Below are positions 25,847-33,969 of a stretch of 64,000 nucleotides of DNA, in pieces. The stretch is taken from NCBI GenBank assembly GCA_964484185.1, contig CAZAEQ010000005.1:62001-126000 (forward strand), in the 5' to 3' direction. This stretch comes from F1-120-MAGs238 sp964484185 (GTDB lineage Bacteria; Planctomycetota; Phycisphaerae; Phycisphaerales; UBA1924). The first letter of the stretch is position 1, and each line of letters begins with the position of its first letter. The position numbers and the translations under genes were made by a program. The notes below the pieces were generated by a model, which was not told where the DNA came from, searched no databases, and saw only the letters and a list, made by a program, of their open reading frames with translations.

Positions 25847-27259
25847 GTGAAAACGAACCGTTCGAATCTCCGGGTCAATGTTGTCGCGACCTGTTGTATC
25901 TGGTCGGTGGCCATTCTCGCCTTCATTCTCTCGATGGCGAACGCCGCAGGAAGCGTTGTGTTTTCACTTCTTGGCGCACTTGGTGTGTTTTGCACGTACC
26001 TGTTGCTGGTTGCACTGCGGACTGATGATGAACAAGATGCTGGAATGCGTGTGGTATGGGCCCGCACGCTTTGGGAGCGCGTTAGCAAAGACCCAATGCC
26101 CGGTCGCGGCGACAATGAAGGCGATGGGGAGTATGCGGCCAGAGTGTTTTCACTCGCCCAAAGTGCGGCCGGCGATGGGCTGGAAGAAGTGCATGGGTCA
26201 GAGGACTTTCGTCAGGCCCTTGACGGCATGGACTTGCCCGTCCTTGCATTTGATGAGCAAGGAATGGCAATACTGGCCAATCGTGCGGCGGCAGAGTTCT
26301 TTGCGGTCAGTGAACAGGAGATTCGAAAGCGCGCGGTAGAAGAACTTGTGCCGCAGCGCGAGGCGTTTGAACTGGTCCAGGCGGCGATCCGAGGGGTGCC
26401 CGGAAAGCGCAGCGTGCGGTCAGGACAGCGAATTCTCGAAGTGGTTGCAGCGCCGGTGCGCGGGCCGGAGGAGAAGCGAGATGCACACTTCGCGGCGGTG
26501 GTGACGCTGCGCGATGTGACTGAGATGGCGCAAGCGGCGCAGCTCAAGACAGATTTTGTGGCGAGCGCGAGCCACGAGATTCGTACGCCGCTCGCTTCGA
26601 TCAAGGCGGCGGCGGAAACGTTGAAGGACGGCGCGGCGGAGATACCTGCTCTGCGTGATCGCTTCCTGACGATGATCCAGAACAACACGGAACGGCTGGA
26701 AGAGCTTACCCGAGACCTGATGGATCTCTCGCGACTGGAGACTCCGGAAGTTGAAGTAGAGCGGCGCGATATCGCGATCGATGTTGAGATTGAATCTCTT
26801 CGCGGATTGGTTGCTCCTGCGCTGGCGCAGAGAAACCTGAATCTGGTTGTAGATTGTGCAGGAGTGGTCAAGGTTCACACCGATCTGAAGTTGCTGCGAC
26901 TGATTGTGCAGAACCTGGTCGACAACGCCACGAAATTTGGAAACGAGAACACCGATATTCTGCTCAAGCTTCGCGCGATTCCGGGCCCCGATGCACGCCC
27001 TGGTTTGAGATTGAGCGTGACCGATCAGGGTGTGGGGATTCCACTCGCAGCTCAGGCGCGAATATTTGAACGGTTCTATCAGGTAGATATGTCCCGTTCG
27101 GGGCAGCAACAGCGGCGTGGAACTGGACTGGGTCTTGCAATTGTGAAGCACGCGGTCAAGTCATTGGGCGGAACGATCAGTGTCGAAAGCGTGTGGCAGC
27201 AGGGGACCACGATGACGGTGGAATTACCCGATGCTGTTGCGGAGCAGGCCGAGGCCTGA
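25847..27259 (+). CDS. PhoR-like membrane histidine kinase with PAS domain
   Basis: The 470-residue protein starts at GTG 25847. Two transmembrane segments (about 10-30 and 36-56) leave almost no periplasmic loop. A PAS domain (about 120-230) is followed by HisKA with SHEIRTPLASIK and a HATPase domain with N box NLVDNATKFG, VTDQGVGIP and GTGLGLAIVKHAV. This is PhoR architecture. It probably phosphorylates the OmpR-type regulator 2.7 kb upstream. Phosphate sensing is a guess from the domain layout and the porin near the regulator. It is followed by a tRNA gene on the other strand. Confidence 0.92.
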   Translation: MKTNRSNLRVNVVATCCIWSVAILAFILSMANAAGSVVFSLLGALGVFCTYLLLVALRTDDEQDAGMRVVWARTLWERVSKDPMPGRGDNEGDGEYAARVFSLAQSAAGDGLEEVHGSEDFRQALDGMDLPVLAFDEQGMAILANRAAAEFFAVSEQEIRKRAVEELVPQREAFELVQAAIRGVPGKRSVRSGQRILEVVAAPVRGPEEKRDAHFAAVVTLRDVTEMAQAAQLKTDFVASASHEIRTPLASIKAAAETLKDGAAEIPALRDRFLTMIQNNTERLEELTRDLMDLSRLETPEVEVERRDIAIDVEIESLRGLVAPALAQRNLNLVVDCAGVVKVHTDLKLLRLIVQNLVDNATKFGNENTDILLKLRAIPGPDARPGLRLSVTDQGVGIPLAAQARIFERFYQVDMSRSGQQQRRGTGLGLAIVKHAVKSLGGTISVESVWQQGTTMTVELPDAVAEQAEA

Positions 27260-27270
27260 AAAAGAAAAAG

Positions 27271-27345
27271 GGTGATCGGCGGGACTCGAACCCGTAACCC
27301 CCGGGATCACAACCCGGTGCTCTAACCAATTGAGCTACGACCACC
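27271..27345 (-). tRNA. tRNA-His (anticodon GUG)
   Basis: The minus strand gives a full cloverleaf. An 8-bp acceptor includes the histidine-specific extra G-1 paired with C73 (27345 and 27271). The D arm has GCTC…GAGC, the anticodon stem CCGGG/CCCGG encloses TTGTGAT with anticodon GTG, and the T arm has GGGTTCGAGTCCC. CCA is not encoded. Length is 75 nt. Confidence 0.97.
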
Positions 27346-27525
27346 ATCAGGAATCTGTTAGGTTTTGGCGAGCGATCTCGCGGGACTAAGGGTAGAGACG
27401 ATGAGACCCAGGATCAAACGGCGTTGAACGACTTAGAAGGGTGGCAATTGGTGCAACCGAGTTCTAGGCTTGCGGTTCCCACTGAAGGAACTCTCTATTT
27501 GTGTGGTGGGAATGGAGGCTCTTGA

Positions 27526-29130
27526 ATGTCGACCGTAAAGCGTCCTGCGGCACTTGAACAACTTGATCTGTCACCCAAACGCGCCCATCTCAATCTGCCA
27601 CCGGCGACATTGGTAGAGCATGCAATTTCTGCCGGAGAGGGAAAGTTGGCCTCCAACGGTGCGATCGTGTGCCTGACTGGCGATCGCGGCGGCCGCTCAC
27701 CCAATGACAAATATTTGGAAGACACGGCGGGAATTCACGACAAGATCTGGTGGGGCAAGGTCAATAAGCCGCTTTCTCCGGAGGCGTTCGAGAAGGCAGT
27801 GAAGATTGCGGTGGATCATTTGAATAACAGGCCGCGGTTGTTCACGTTTGAAGGGTTTGCAGGAGCGGATGCAAAGTATCGCCTTGGCGTGCGAGTTGTG
27901 ACCGAGCAGGCCTGGCACGCGTTGTTTGCCAGCACGTTGTTCATCCGCCAGGGGAGCAAGGCCGCCGGCGCGGATGCAAAGTGGAACCATGACTGGACAG
28001 TCATCAACGCGGGCCGCCGCCGCTTGACCGCTGAAGAAGCGAAGGAACTGGGCGTGACCGGCCCCGTGCTGATTGCACAAAGCTTGGAAAAGAAAACCGT
28101 TGTCATTCTCGGCAGCGAATACGCGGGCGAAATGAAGAAGAGCATTTTCTATGCTCTGAACTTTGACCTGCCGGAAGTCAAAGTCTTCCCGATGCACTGC
28201 TCGTGTAACGTTTCCAAGGACGACAAGGGCAATGCGGCGTTGTTCTTCGGGCTTTCGGGCACTGGCAAGACGACCCTCTCGGCAGATCCAAATCGCGCGC
28301 TGATCGGAGATGATGAACACGGCTGGAGCGATCAGGGTGTGTTCAACTTCGAAGGCGGTTGCTACGCAAAGTGCATCAAGCTCTCAAAGGAAGGCGAGCC
28401 GCAGATCTGGAACGCAATCAAGTTCGGCAGCGTACTCGAAAACGTAGTGATTGATGAGAACCGCGTTCCCGACTATGACAAGACGCTCACAACGGAAAAC
28501 ACACGCGTCACGTATCCCGCGGACTTCATTGACAACGCGGTAATCCCCAGCCTCTGCGGCCATCCCAAGAACGTCGTGTTCCTCACGGCCGATGCCTACG
28601 GAGTTCTGCCGCCGGTTTCGAAGCTCACGCCTGAACAGGCGATGTACTACTTCATTAACGGTTACACCAGCAAGTTGGCGGGTACTGAGGCAGGCGTAAC
28701 TGAGCCGCAGCCGAATTTTTCGCCATGCTTTGGCGGGCCATTCCTGCCTCGGCCTCCAAAGGTGTACGCAGAAATGCTCGCGGCCAAGGTGAAGCAGCAC
28801 GGCGCGAATGTGTGGCTGCTCAATACCGGCTGGACCGGCGGCGCCTACGGAGTGGGCTCGCGATTCAAGCTGGCGTACACACGCGCGTTTGTGACAGCGA
28901 TTCTCGATGGTTCGCTTGCGAAGGCGAAGTTCACGCCTGATGAGATCTTCGGATTGAATCTGCCTGATGCAGTCGCAGGAGTACCGGCAGAGGTGCTTCA
29001 TCCAAAGAACACATGGAAAGATAAAGCGGCGTACGACACACAGGCGAAGAAGCTTGCAACGCAGTTCCGTGCGAACGACAAGGGTTTTGAAATGCCCGAT
29101 GCGGTTCGCGCGGGCGGGCCGCGGGTGTAA
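27526..29130 (+). CDS. pckA: Phosphoenolpyruvate carboxykinase (ATP)
   Basis: The 534-residue enzyme converts oxaloacetate and ATP to phosphoenolpyruvate, the first step of gluconeogenesis. The P-loop GLSGTGKTTLSADPNR and the kinase-2 motif IGDDEHGW are intact, and FEGGCYAKC and the downstream TGWTGG/GSRFKLAYTRA segments are as in the ATP-type family. Length is normal. The ATG at 27526 is preceded by GGAGG with a 7-nt spacer. A bidirectional terminator follows directly. Confidence 0.97.
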   Translation: MSTVKRPAALEQLDLSPKRAHLNLPPATLVEHAISAGEGKLASNGAIVCLTGDRGGRSPNDKYLEDTAGIHDKIWWGKVNKPLSPEAFEKAVKIAVDHLNNRPRLFTFEGFAGADAKYRLGVRVVTEQAWHALFASTLFIRQGSKAAGADAKWNHDWTVINAGRRRLTAEEAKELGVTGPVLIAQSLEKKTVVILGSEYAGEMKKSIFYALNFDLPEVKVFPMHCSCNVSKDDKGNAALFFGLSGTGKTTLSADPNRALIGDDEHGWSDQGVFNFEGGCYAKCIKLSKEGEPQIWNAIKFGSVLENVVIDENRVPDYDKTLTTENTRVTYPADFIDNAVIPSLCGHPKNVVFLTADAYGVLPPVSKLTPEQAMYYFINGYTSKLAGTEAGVTEPQPNFSPCFGGPFLPRPPKVYAEMLAAKVKQHGANVWLLNTGWTGGAYGVGSRFKLAYTRAFVTAILDGSLAKAKFTPDEIFGLNLPDAVAGVPAEVLHPKNTWKDKAAYDTQAKKLATQFRANDKGFEMPDAVRAGGPRV

Positions 29131-29151
29131 AGCATTCTCGGTTGCAAAAAT

Positions 29152-29187
29152 AAAAATCTGCCCTGCAACTGCAGGGCAGATTTTTTT
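29152..29187. terminator. Bidirectional terminator between convergent genes
   Basis: AAAAATCTGCCCTGC (29152-29166) and GCAGGGCAGATTTTT (29171-29185) form a 15-bp perfect stem with an AACT loop and T-runs on both strands. It serves pckA and the convergent lipoprotein operon. Confidence 0.93.
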
Positions 29188-29217
29188 GTTGGCAATATTC
29201 TTCGCGATGTGGTCGGT

Positions 29218-29922
29218 CTACTTGAAGTCTTTTTCCGGGATCGAGGCGGGGCGATTCGTTTCGGCAGTGGAAGGAAGTTCCTGAATCCTGATCTTGCGCC
29301 ACTGCACTTTCAGCGGTTGTTGTCTGTCTCCGACGCCGTGAACTTGCAACGCGATGAAGCCCTTGGCGGTCGCGTTGTCGAACAGACTCGCGGCGAGGAC
29401 ACCGTTGAGCCAAGTCTGAATGTGGTCGCCCTGCGCGATAACACGCACATGATTCCACTTGCCATGTTTGAATGCTTTCTGCGCTTCTGGATTATCTTTG
29501 AGATCTTTCAACCAGCCGCGACCGCCTTCTTCGTAGATGCCGCCGGTGTAAGCGCGAGGTGAAGGATCGATTTCGACCTGGTAGCCATGGACGACATCGT
29601 TTTCAGGTTTCACATGTGAGCGAATCTGCACGCCCGAATTAAGCTCATCATCGATGCGGAATTCGTACTGCAATTCGAAGTCGCCGTACTCCCTGGTTGT
29701 GCAGAGAAAAGAGTTGGGCTGATTTGGGCGAGTCTCACCAGTGATGACGCCGTTTTCTTCGACAAACGACGCTTTCCCTCCATGCTGGACCCAGCCAGAG
29801 AGTTTCGTGCCTTCGATCGGTCGCCACTGGTCGCTGTAGAACGAATTGGAGCCGCCAATGGAAACACATCCAAGAACAAAGCATGCGGCAATCAGTAGGA
29901 GTGGAATGGTGGGTTTGCTCAT
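29218..29922 (-). CDS. DUF1080-family lipoprotein (3-keto-disaccharide hydrolase-like)
   Basis: The 234-residue protein begins with a lipoprotein signal and lipobox FVLGC. The body is a concanavalin-like jelly roll with GWVQHGGKASFVEENGVITGE, FELQYEFRIDDELNSGVQIRS and a C-terminal KVQWRKIRIQEL, matching DUF1080. Some members hydrolyse 3-keto-disaccharides or act as carbohydrate binders. It sits 10 bp downstream of a cytochrome-like gene, so they are probably one transcript. The ATG at 29922 has a GAGGAAA Shine-Dalgarno; a longer frame from 30006 overlaps that upstream gene. Confidence 0.88.
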   Translation of the reverse strand: MSKPTIPLLLIAACFVLGCVSIGGSNSFYSDQWRPIEGTKLSGWVQHGGKASFVEENGVITGETRPNQPNSFLCTTREYGDFELQYEFRIDDELNSGVQIRSHVKPENDVVHGYQVEIDPSPRAYTGGIYEEGGRGWLKDLKDNPEAQKAFKHGKWNHVRVIAQGDHIQTWLNGVLAASLFDNATAKGFIALQVHGVGDRQQPLKVQWRKIRIQELPSTAETNRPASIPEKDFK

Positions 29923-29932
29923 TGAAATTTCC

Positions 29933-32431
29933 TCAGCGAGATTGGTCGAGTTCCTGCCGCGTCCATGATTTATATCGCTTGGCGTTTTGCTTGCGAACCT
30001 TGTCAACGGTCTGCGGCTCGATCGGATCGGCGGTATTGCCGAAACTGCGGCGGATGTATGTTAGAACTGCCGCGATGTCTGCATCGCTGCCAACACCCGG
30101 CGGCACGGGCATCGCGCCTTCGTACTTCTGCCCGTTCACTTCGTATGTGCCCTGAATGCCATGAAGGACGATTTTAATGAGTTTGTCTGGATCGCCGTTG
30201 ACATACGGTGAGCCAGCGATTGGCGGAGCCTGACCCGCTGCGCCGCGACCATCAGCCTGATGACACGATGTGCAATTGTGATACAGGAACTCGCCGCGCT
30301 CGAATCGACCCTGCTCTGCATCGGAGAGAGCGCGAACGGGCGGCACCTGAATCGGCCGTCCTGGCCACACGAGACGCTTGTCGAGCTTGCTGATAGTTTC
30401 GGAGACTGTGGCATCGTGAGGATGCGTGAGTTGTAAAAACGAGATGGGTTCTGCAGACAGAGTCAGTGATCGTGGCGATTTACTGTCAAGTCGAAGGTGC
30501 GAAGACAATCTGTTGACAAGGTCTTTCAGCAGCTCAGTTGGGGCGGCAGCGATGAGCGAGAGCGCCAGGTCGCGGTCTGCCGTTGATGCATGAAGCATGC
30601 AGGTAAGCAGATCGAGACTGAGCGGTTTGAGTTTTTGAGCCTGCGGATGTGTGAGTGTCAGGCGCAGGAGTGAGCTTTCCTGGCCGCGAAGGTGGCAGAG
30701 TGCAGCGGCTCGAGCGACGGAAGAGTCCTGTTGGGCGGCCAGGAAAGGGAGCAAGGCGGCGTAATCGCGCTCGTGAGCAAATGCCGCCGCGATGAACGGC
30801 TTAAGTACACTGTCGGCTTCGGATGCGGCCCAGTTCTGAAGCAATTGCTTCTTGGCTGGCGAAGCAGGCAGCGTGACCAGTACCTGAGCGAGAGCAAAGC
30901 GAGCGGCGGCCGAATAAGGCAGCGAGAGATCAACCGGTTGAAGCGGTTTTGTTTCCGAGAGAATGAACATCGCGGCAGCTGCGCCCAGGCCATCGTGAGT
31001 TTGTGCAAGCGACTGCAACGATTTCGCAAGTGAAGGATCAGGCTCAAGAGAGAGCCGCTCGCGGAGAAGTCGGGTAGCCTGCATGACTTCCCAGGCATTT
31101 GCCGACTGCAGCTTGTACACAAGGTCCCTGGAATAGAGCGAACTCAGATCCGGAAGTGTGAACCGCTGGGAATCGTGTCGCGCGATTCGATAGATTCGAC
31201 CCATGTTCAATGGCGTTTCGAGGTTGCGGGCCTTCATCTGATCTTTGAGATAGTTGGTGATGAAGAGTTTGTGCTGAATCACGCCGCGATACATGTCGAG
31301 AATGTAGAGTGATCCATCGGGCCCTTCGATGCTGTTCACCGGTCGGAAGCGTTCGTCAGTCGAGGCAAGAAACTCTTTTTTTGAATATGCGTGCGAGGCG
31401 CGAGGACCGGACTTGGTTTCTTTGAGTGTAAATCGTTTGACCAGATTGCCTGCGGCTTCACAGACAATCGCGCTCCCTTCGAAGTCCGCGCCAAGTGTCG
31501 GCGTTGAAAGGAACAACGGGCCGCAAGCGGCCGTGACGCTTGCAAGTGTCTTGTCGGGGCGAAGCGTGTTCTCCTGATAGCCGCGATTGACTCCGGGTGT
31601 GATGTGAATAGGCCAGCACTCGCCGGGTGCGATGTTGACGGCCAGGCCACTGACGCCTGACATGTTCGGATTCAACGAGCCCCAGTGCTTTGGAAAAAGA
31701 TCTACCAGCAGCGGATTGGAATTAGGAGTGTAATAGAAGCGACCAAGGTGATCTTGAGCAATACCCCATTGGCCGTGCCCGGGAGTCTTGCGAGCCTCAA
31801 GTTGAGGCATTCCATCTTTCATCCGGATTCGAAATTCTTCGTTGTGTTGCGAAAGGTGATACCAGCCATCGATGCCATAAAGCAATCCATTGCCTGCGTG
31901 CTCGGGGCTTTCGAGTCCGCCCAGTCCATCGCGAAGAACGATGCGTTGATCGGCTTTGCCATCTCCATCAGTATCGCGGCAAAAGAGCAAGTGGGGCGGC
32001 TCAATGACAAGTGCCCCATCGAAACAGGGTGCGACCGCCCGCGGCAGAACCAGGTCGTCCATGAAGATAGTTGAACGATCAAAAATCCCATCGCGATTCG
32101 TATCTTCAAGAATCGAAATGCGGTTCGCGGCGACGAGTTCGCCTTGAGCTTCCACATCAGGCATGTATGTCCGCATTTCGACGACCCAGAGCCGGCCGCG
32201 TTCATCGAACTGGGCGGCGACCGGCGCTTCAACCATCGGCTGCATTGCCGCACAGGAGATCTGCAGCGCGTCATCAGCGAGTCGAAACGAAGCCAGCGAC
32301 TCTTCGATAGAAAGCGGAGGAGAAGACACGCCCATGTGCGTGGAATACAGGGCTGGTACTGCTGGCCGCAGTCGTGCCGCCACGACAGTTAAAATAGTTG
32401 CGAGTATGGCGAACGCTATAAATGTGCGCAT
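29933..32431 (-). CDS. PVC-type heme-binding CxxCH protein (membrane-bound dehydrogenase-like)
   Basis: The 832-residue protein has an N-terminal signal or anchor (about 1-20). A beta-propeller-like PVC heme-binding domain (about 45-400, with GPDGSLYILDMYRG) follows, then a helical-repeat middle (about 430-700). The C-terminal cytochrome c domain has CTSCHQ for heme attachment and MPVPPGV as a possible axial-Met loop. Related planctomycete proteins are thought to oxidise sugars or alcohols in the periplasm; the substrate is not established. The DUF1080 lipoprotein follows. Confidence 0.9.
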   Translation of the reverse strand: MRTFIAFAILATILTVVAARLRPAVPALYSTHMGVSSPPLSIEESLASFRLADDALQISCAAMQPMVEAPVAAQFDERGRLWVVEMRTYMPDVEAQGELVAANRISILEDTNRDGIFDRSTIFMDDLVLPRAVAPCFDGALVIEPPHLLFCRDTDGDGKADQRIVLRDGLGGLESPEHAGNGLLYGIDGWYHLSQHNEEFRIRMKDGMPQLEARKTPGHGQWGIAQDHLGRFYYTPNSNPLLVDLFPKHWGSLNPNMSGVSGLAVNIAPGECWPIHITPGVNRGYQENTLRPDKTLASVTAACGPLFLSTPTLGADFEGSAIVCEAAGNLVKRFTLKETKSGPRASHAYSKKEFLASTDERFRPVNSIEGPDGSLYILDMYRGVIQHKLFITNYLKDQMKARNLETPLNMGRIYRIARHDSQRFTLPDLSSLYSRDLVYKLQSANAWEVMQATRLLRERLSLEPDPSLAKSLQSLAQTHDGLGAAAAMFILSETKPLQPVDLSLPYSAAARFALAQVLVTLPASPAKKQLLQNWAASEADSVLKPFIAAAFAHERDYAALLPFLAAQQDSSVARAAALCHLRGQESSLLRLTLTHPQAQKLKPLSLDLLTCMLHASTADRDLALSLIAAAPTELLKDLVNRLSSHLRLDSKSPRSLTLSAEPISFLQLTHPHDATVSETISKLDKRLVWPGRPIQVPPVRALSDAEQGRFERGEFLYHNCTSCHQADGRGAAGQAPPIAGSPYVNGDPDKLIKIVLHGIQGTYEVNGQKYEGAMPVPPGVGSDADIAAVLTYIRRSFGNTADPIEPQTVDKVRKQNAKRYKSWTRQELDQSR

Positions 32432-32490
32432 GTGGGTATGCGCAATGTATGGTGACCGTGGCCGCTTCGCGACCGAGCCGTGTCAAGTTT

Positions 32491-32934
32491 TTAGCTCAGG
32501 CGTGCTTTCAGGTCTTCAACCGCCGCTCGCCACTGGGCGCCCTGATCGGCCTCGTCCCAGATATCAGCAAGCTCAGAAGTCTTGGCACGTTCAATTGCAT
32601 TGATTGCCAGCACAGTGTTCTTGGGATTACGGAGATTGGTAGTTCCGTTGCGGGTCCAGGCGACCAGCGCTTCGGCCGGACCTTCTGGGTCCATCATCAG
32701 CGGGCTGGGCTTTCCCATGAGAGCTGCGAGGATTTCCGCCGCGGCAAGGCCTTCTGAAGCAGCTTCTGAGTCGAGTCCGTCTTCTTCATCTGCAGCGCGC
32801 ATGAGGGTCATAACAATGAGCGCATCTTTGCCAGGAGCACCGCGCGTGCCCTCACCATCCGGAGCTTCTTCCATGATGGTGACGAAGTCCAGAGCGATGT
32901 CATTTTCGAAAGCGTCAATTCCCCAAGCACCCAT
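32491..32934 (-). CDS. DUF4259 domain protein
   Basis: The 147-residue protein starts MGAWGIDAFENDIALDF, the signature of DUF4259, a family of small cytoplasmic proteins of unknown function. Start at 32934 is preferred over 32943 because the family begins at this MG. The C-terminal half is a helical, acidic domain. It is on its own transcript. Confidence 0.85.
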   Translation of the reverse strand: MGAWGIDAFENDIALDFVTIMEEAPDGEGTRGAPGKDALIVMTLMRAADEEDGLDSEAASEGLAAAEILAALMGKPSPLMMDPEGPAEALVAWTRNGTTNLRNPKNTVLAINAIERAKTSELADIWDEADQGAQWRAAVEDLKARLS

Positions 32935-33177
32935 TGCGATCACTCCTTGCGATCAGATTTCTGCGCCGCATCATATCACGCGGCGGCGAGATGACGTGGT
33001 TTTTGCGATTTTCGGGGGAAATATGGCACAATTTTAAGAAAACGAGGAAATGACAGGCAAGAAATGTGTAGAAATTCTGAAAATTGTTCATGAAAACTCC
33101 CGGTCCGCAATCGTGACTCCCCCGGCAACCGGCACCAGGACCAAGACGAGTCCGCTCTGCGCGGTTAGACTTGCGCC

Positions 33178-33957
33178 ATGCGAAAGCCTTATATCGGTGG
33201 TAACTGGAAAATGAATTTGAACCGCACCGGCGCGTGCGATCTTGCGCGAGCAGTGGCCGACGGCGTCAACGCACTTAAGGGCTCCGTCGACGCCGCCGTG
33301 TTTCCTCCTTTCGTCTATCTCCTTGCCGTGAAGAGCATCTTGCGTGAGCGGACAGCGTTCGTAAAGCTCGGCGCACAAGATGTGTATCCCGAAGGCGATG
33401 GCGCATTTACCGGTGAAATCTCCGTTGGCATGCTGAAAGATTGCGGCGTTGAAGTGGTACTCGCCGGGCACTCAGAGCGGCGGCATGTGATGGGCGAAAA
33501 TGATGAGTTTGTTGGCCGCAAAGTAAGGGCGATTTTGGAGGCCGGACTCGAATGCATCCTGTGCTGCGGCGAAACACTTGATCAACGCCTCAAAGGCGAA
33601 ACCCATTCAGTGAACGAGCGGCAAGTGCGAGCTGGACTCGCCGGCGTGCCAGGAGATCACCTGGCCCGATTGACCATCGCATACGAACCGGTGTGGGCGA
33701 TCGGGACGGGCAAAGTTGCTACTCCAAATGATGCGCAGGCAGCCCACGAAAAGATTCGCGGACTTTTGAACACGCTCTATGGCGATATGTGGGCCAACCG
33801 GATCAGGATTCAATACGGCGGCTCGCTCAAAGCATCGAATGCAAAAAGCATCTTCATCGAAACCGATGTCGATGGCGGCCTGGTCGGCGGCTCAGCGCTC
33901 AAGGGCGACGAATTCAATGCGATTTGTAAAGCCGCGGCGGAAGCGAAAGCTCAATAA
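33178..33957 (+). CDS. tpiA: Triosephosphate isomerase
   Basis: The 259-residue glycolytic TIM barrel interconverts dihydroxyacetone phosphate and glyceraldehyde-3-phosphate. Lys11 (GGNWKMN), His98 (LAGHSERR) and Glu170 (AYEPVWAIGTG) are the catalytic residues, and the C-terminal IQYGGSLK and VDGGLVGGSAL hold the phosphate. Length is typical. It is convergent with the OPT transporter gene, 12 bp away. No gap or pgk gene is nearby. Confidence 0.97.
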   Translation: MRKPYIGGNWKMNLNRTGACDLARAVADGVNALKGSVDAAVFPPFVYLLAVKSILRERTAFVKLGAQDVYPEGDGAFTGEISVGMLKDCGVEVVLAGHSERRHVMGENDEFVGRKVRAILEAGLECILCCGETLDQRLKGETHSVNERQVRAGLAGVPGDHLARLTIAYEPVWAIGTGKVATPNDAQAAHEKIRGLLNTLYGDMWANRIRIQYGGSLKASNAKSIFIETDVDGGLVGGSALKGDEFNAICKAAAEAKAQ

Positions 33958-33969
33958 ATTCGTTCCAAT

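Noticed and set aside
26420..27151. A 243-codon minus-strand frame
   Set aside because: It is antisense to the PhoR-like kinase and encodes an unlikely Arg/His/Gln-rich product.
28384..29001. A 205-codon minus-strand frame
   Set aside because: Antisense to pckA with no domain or start signal.
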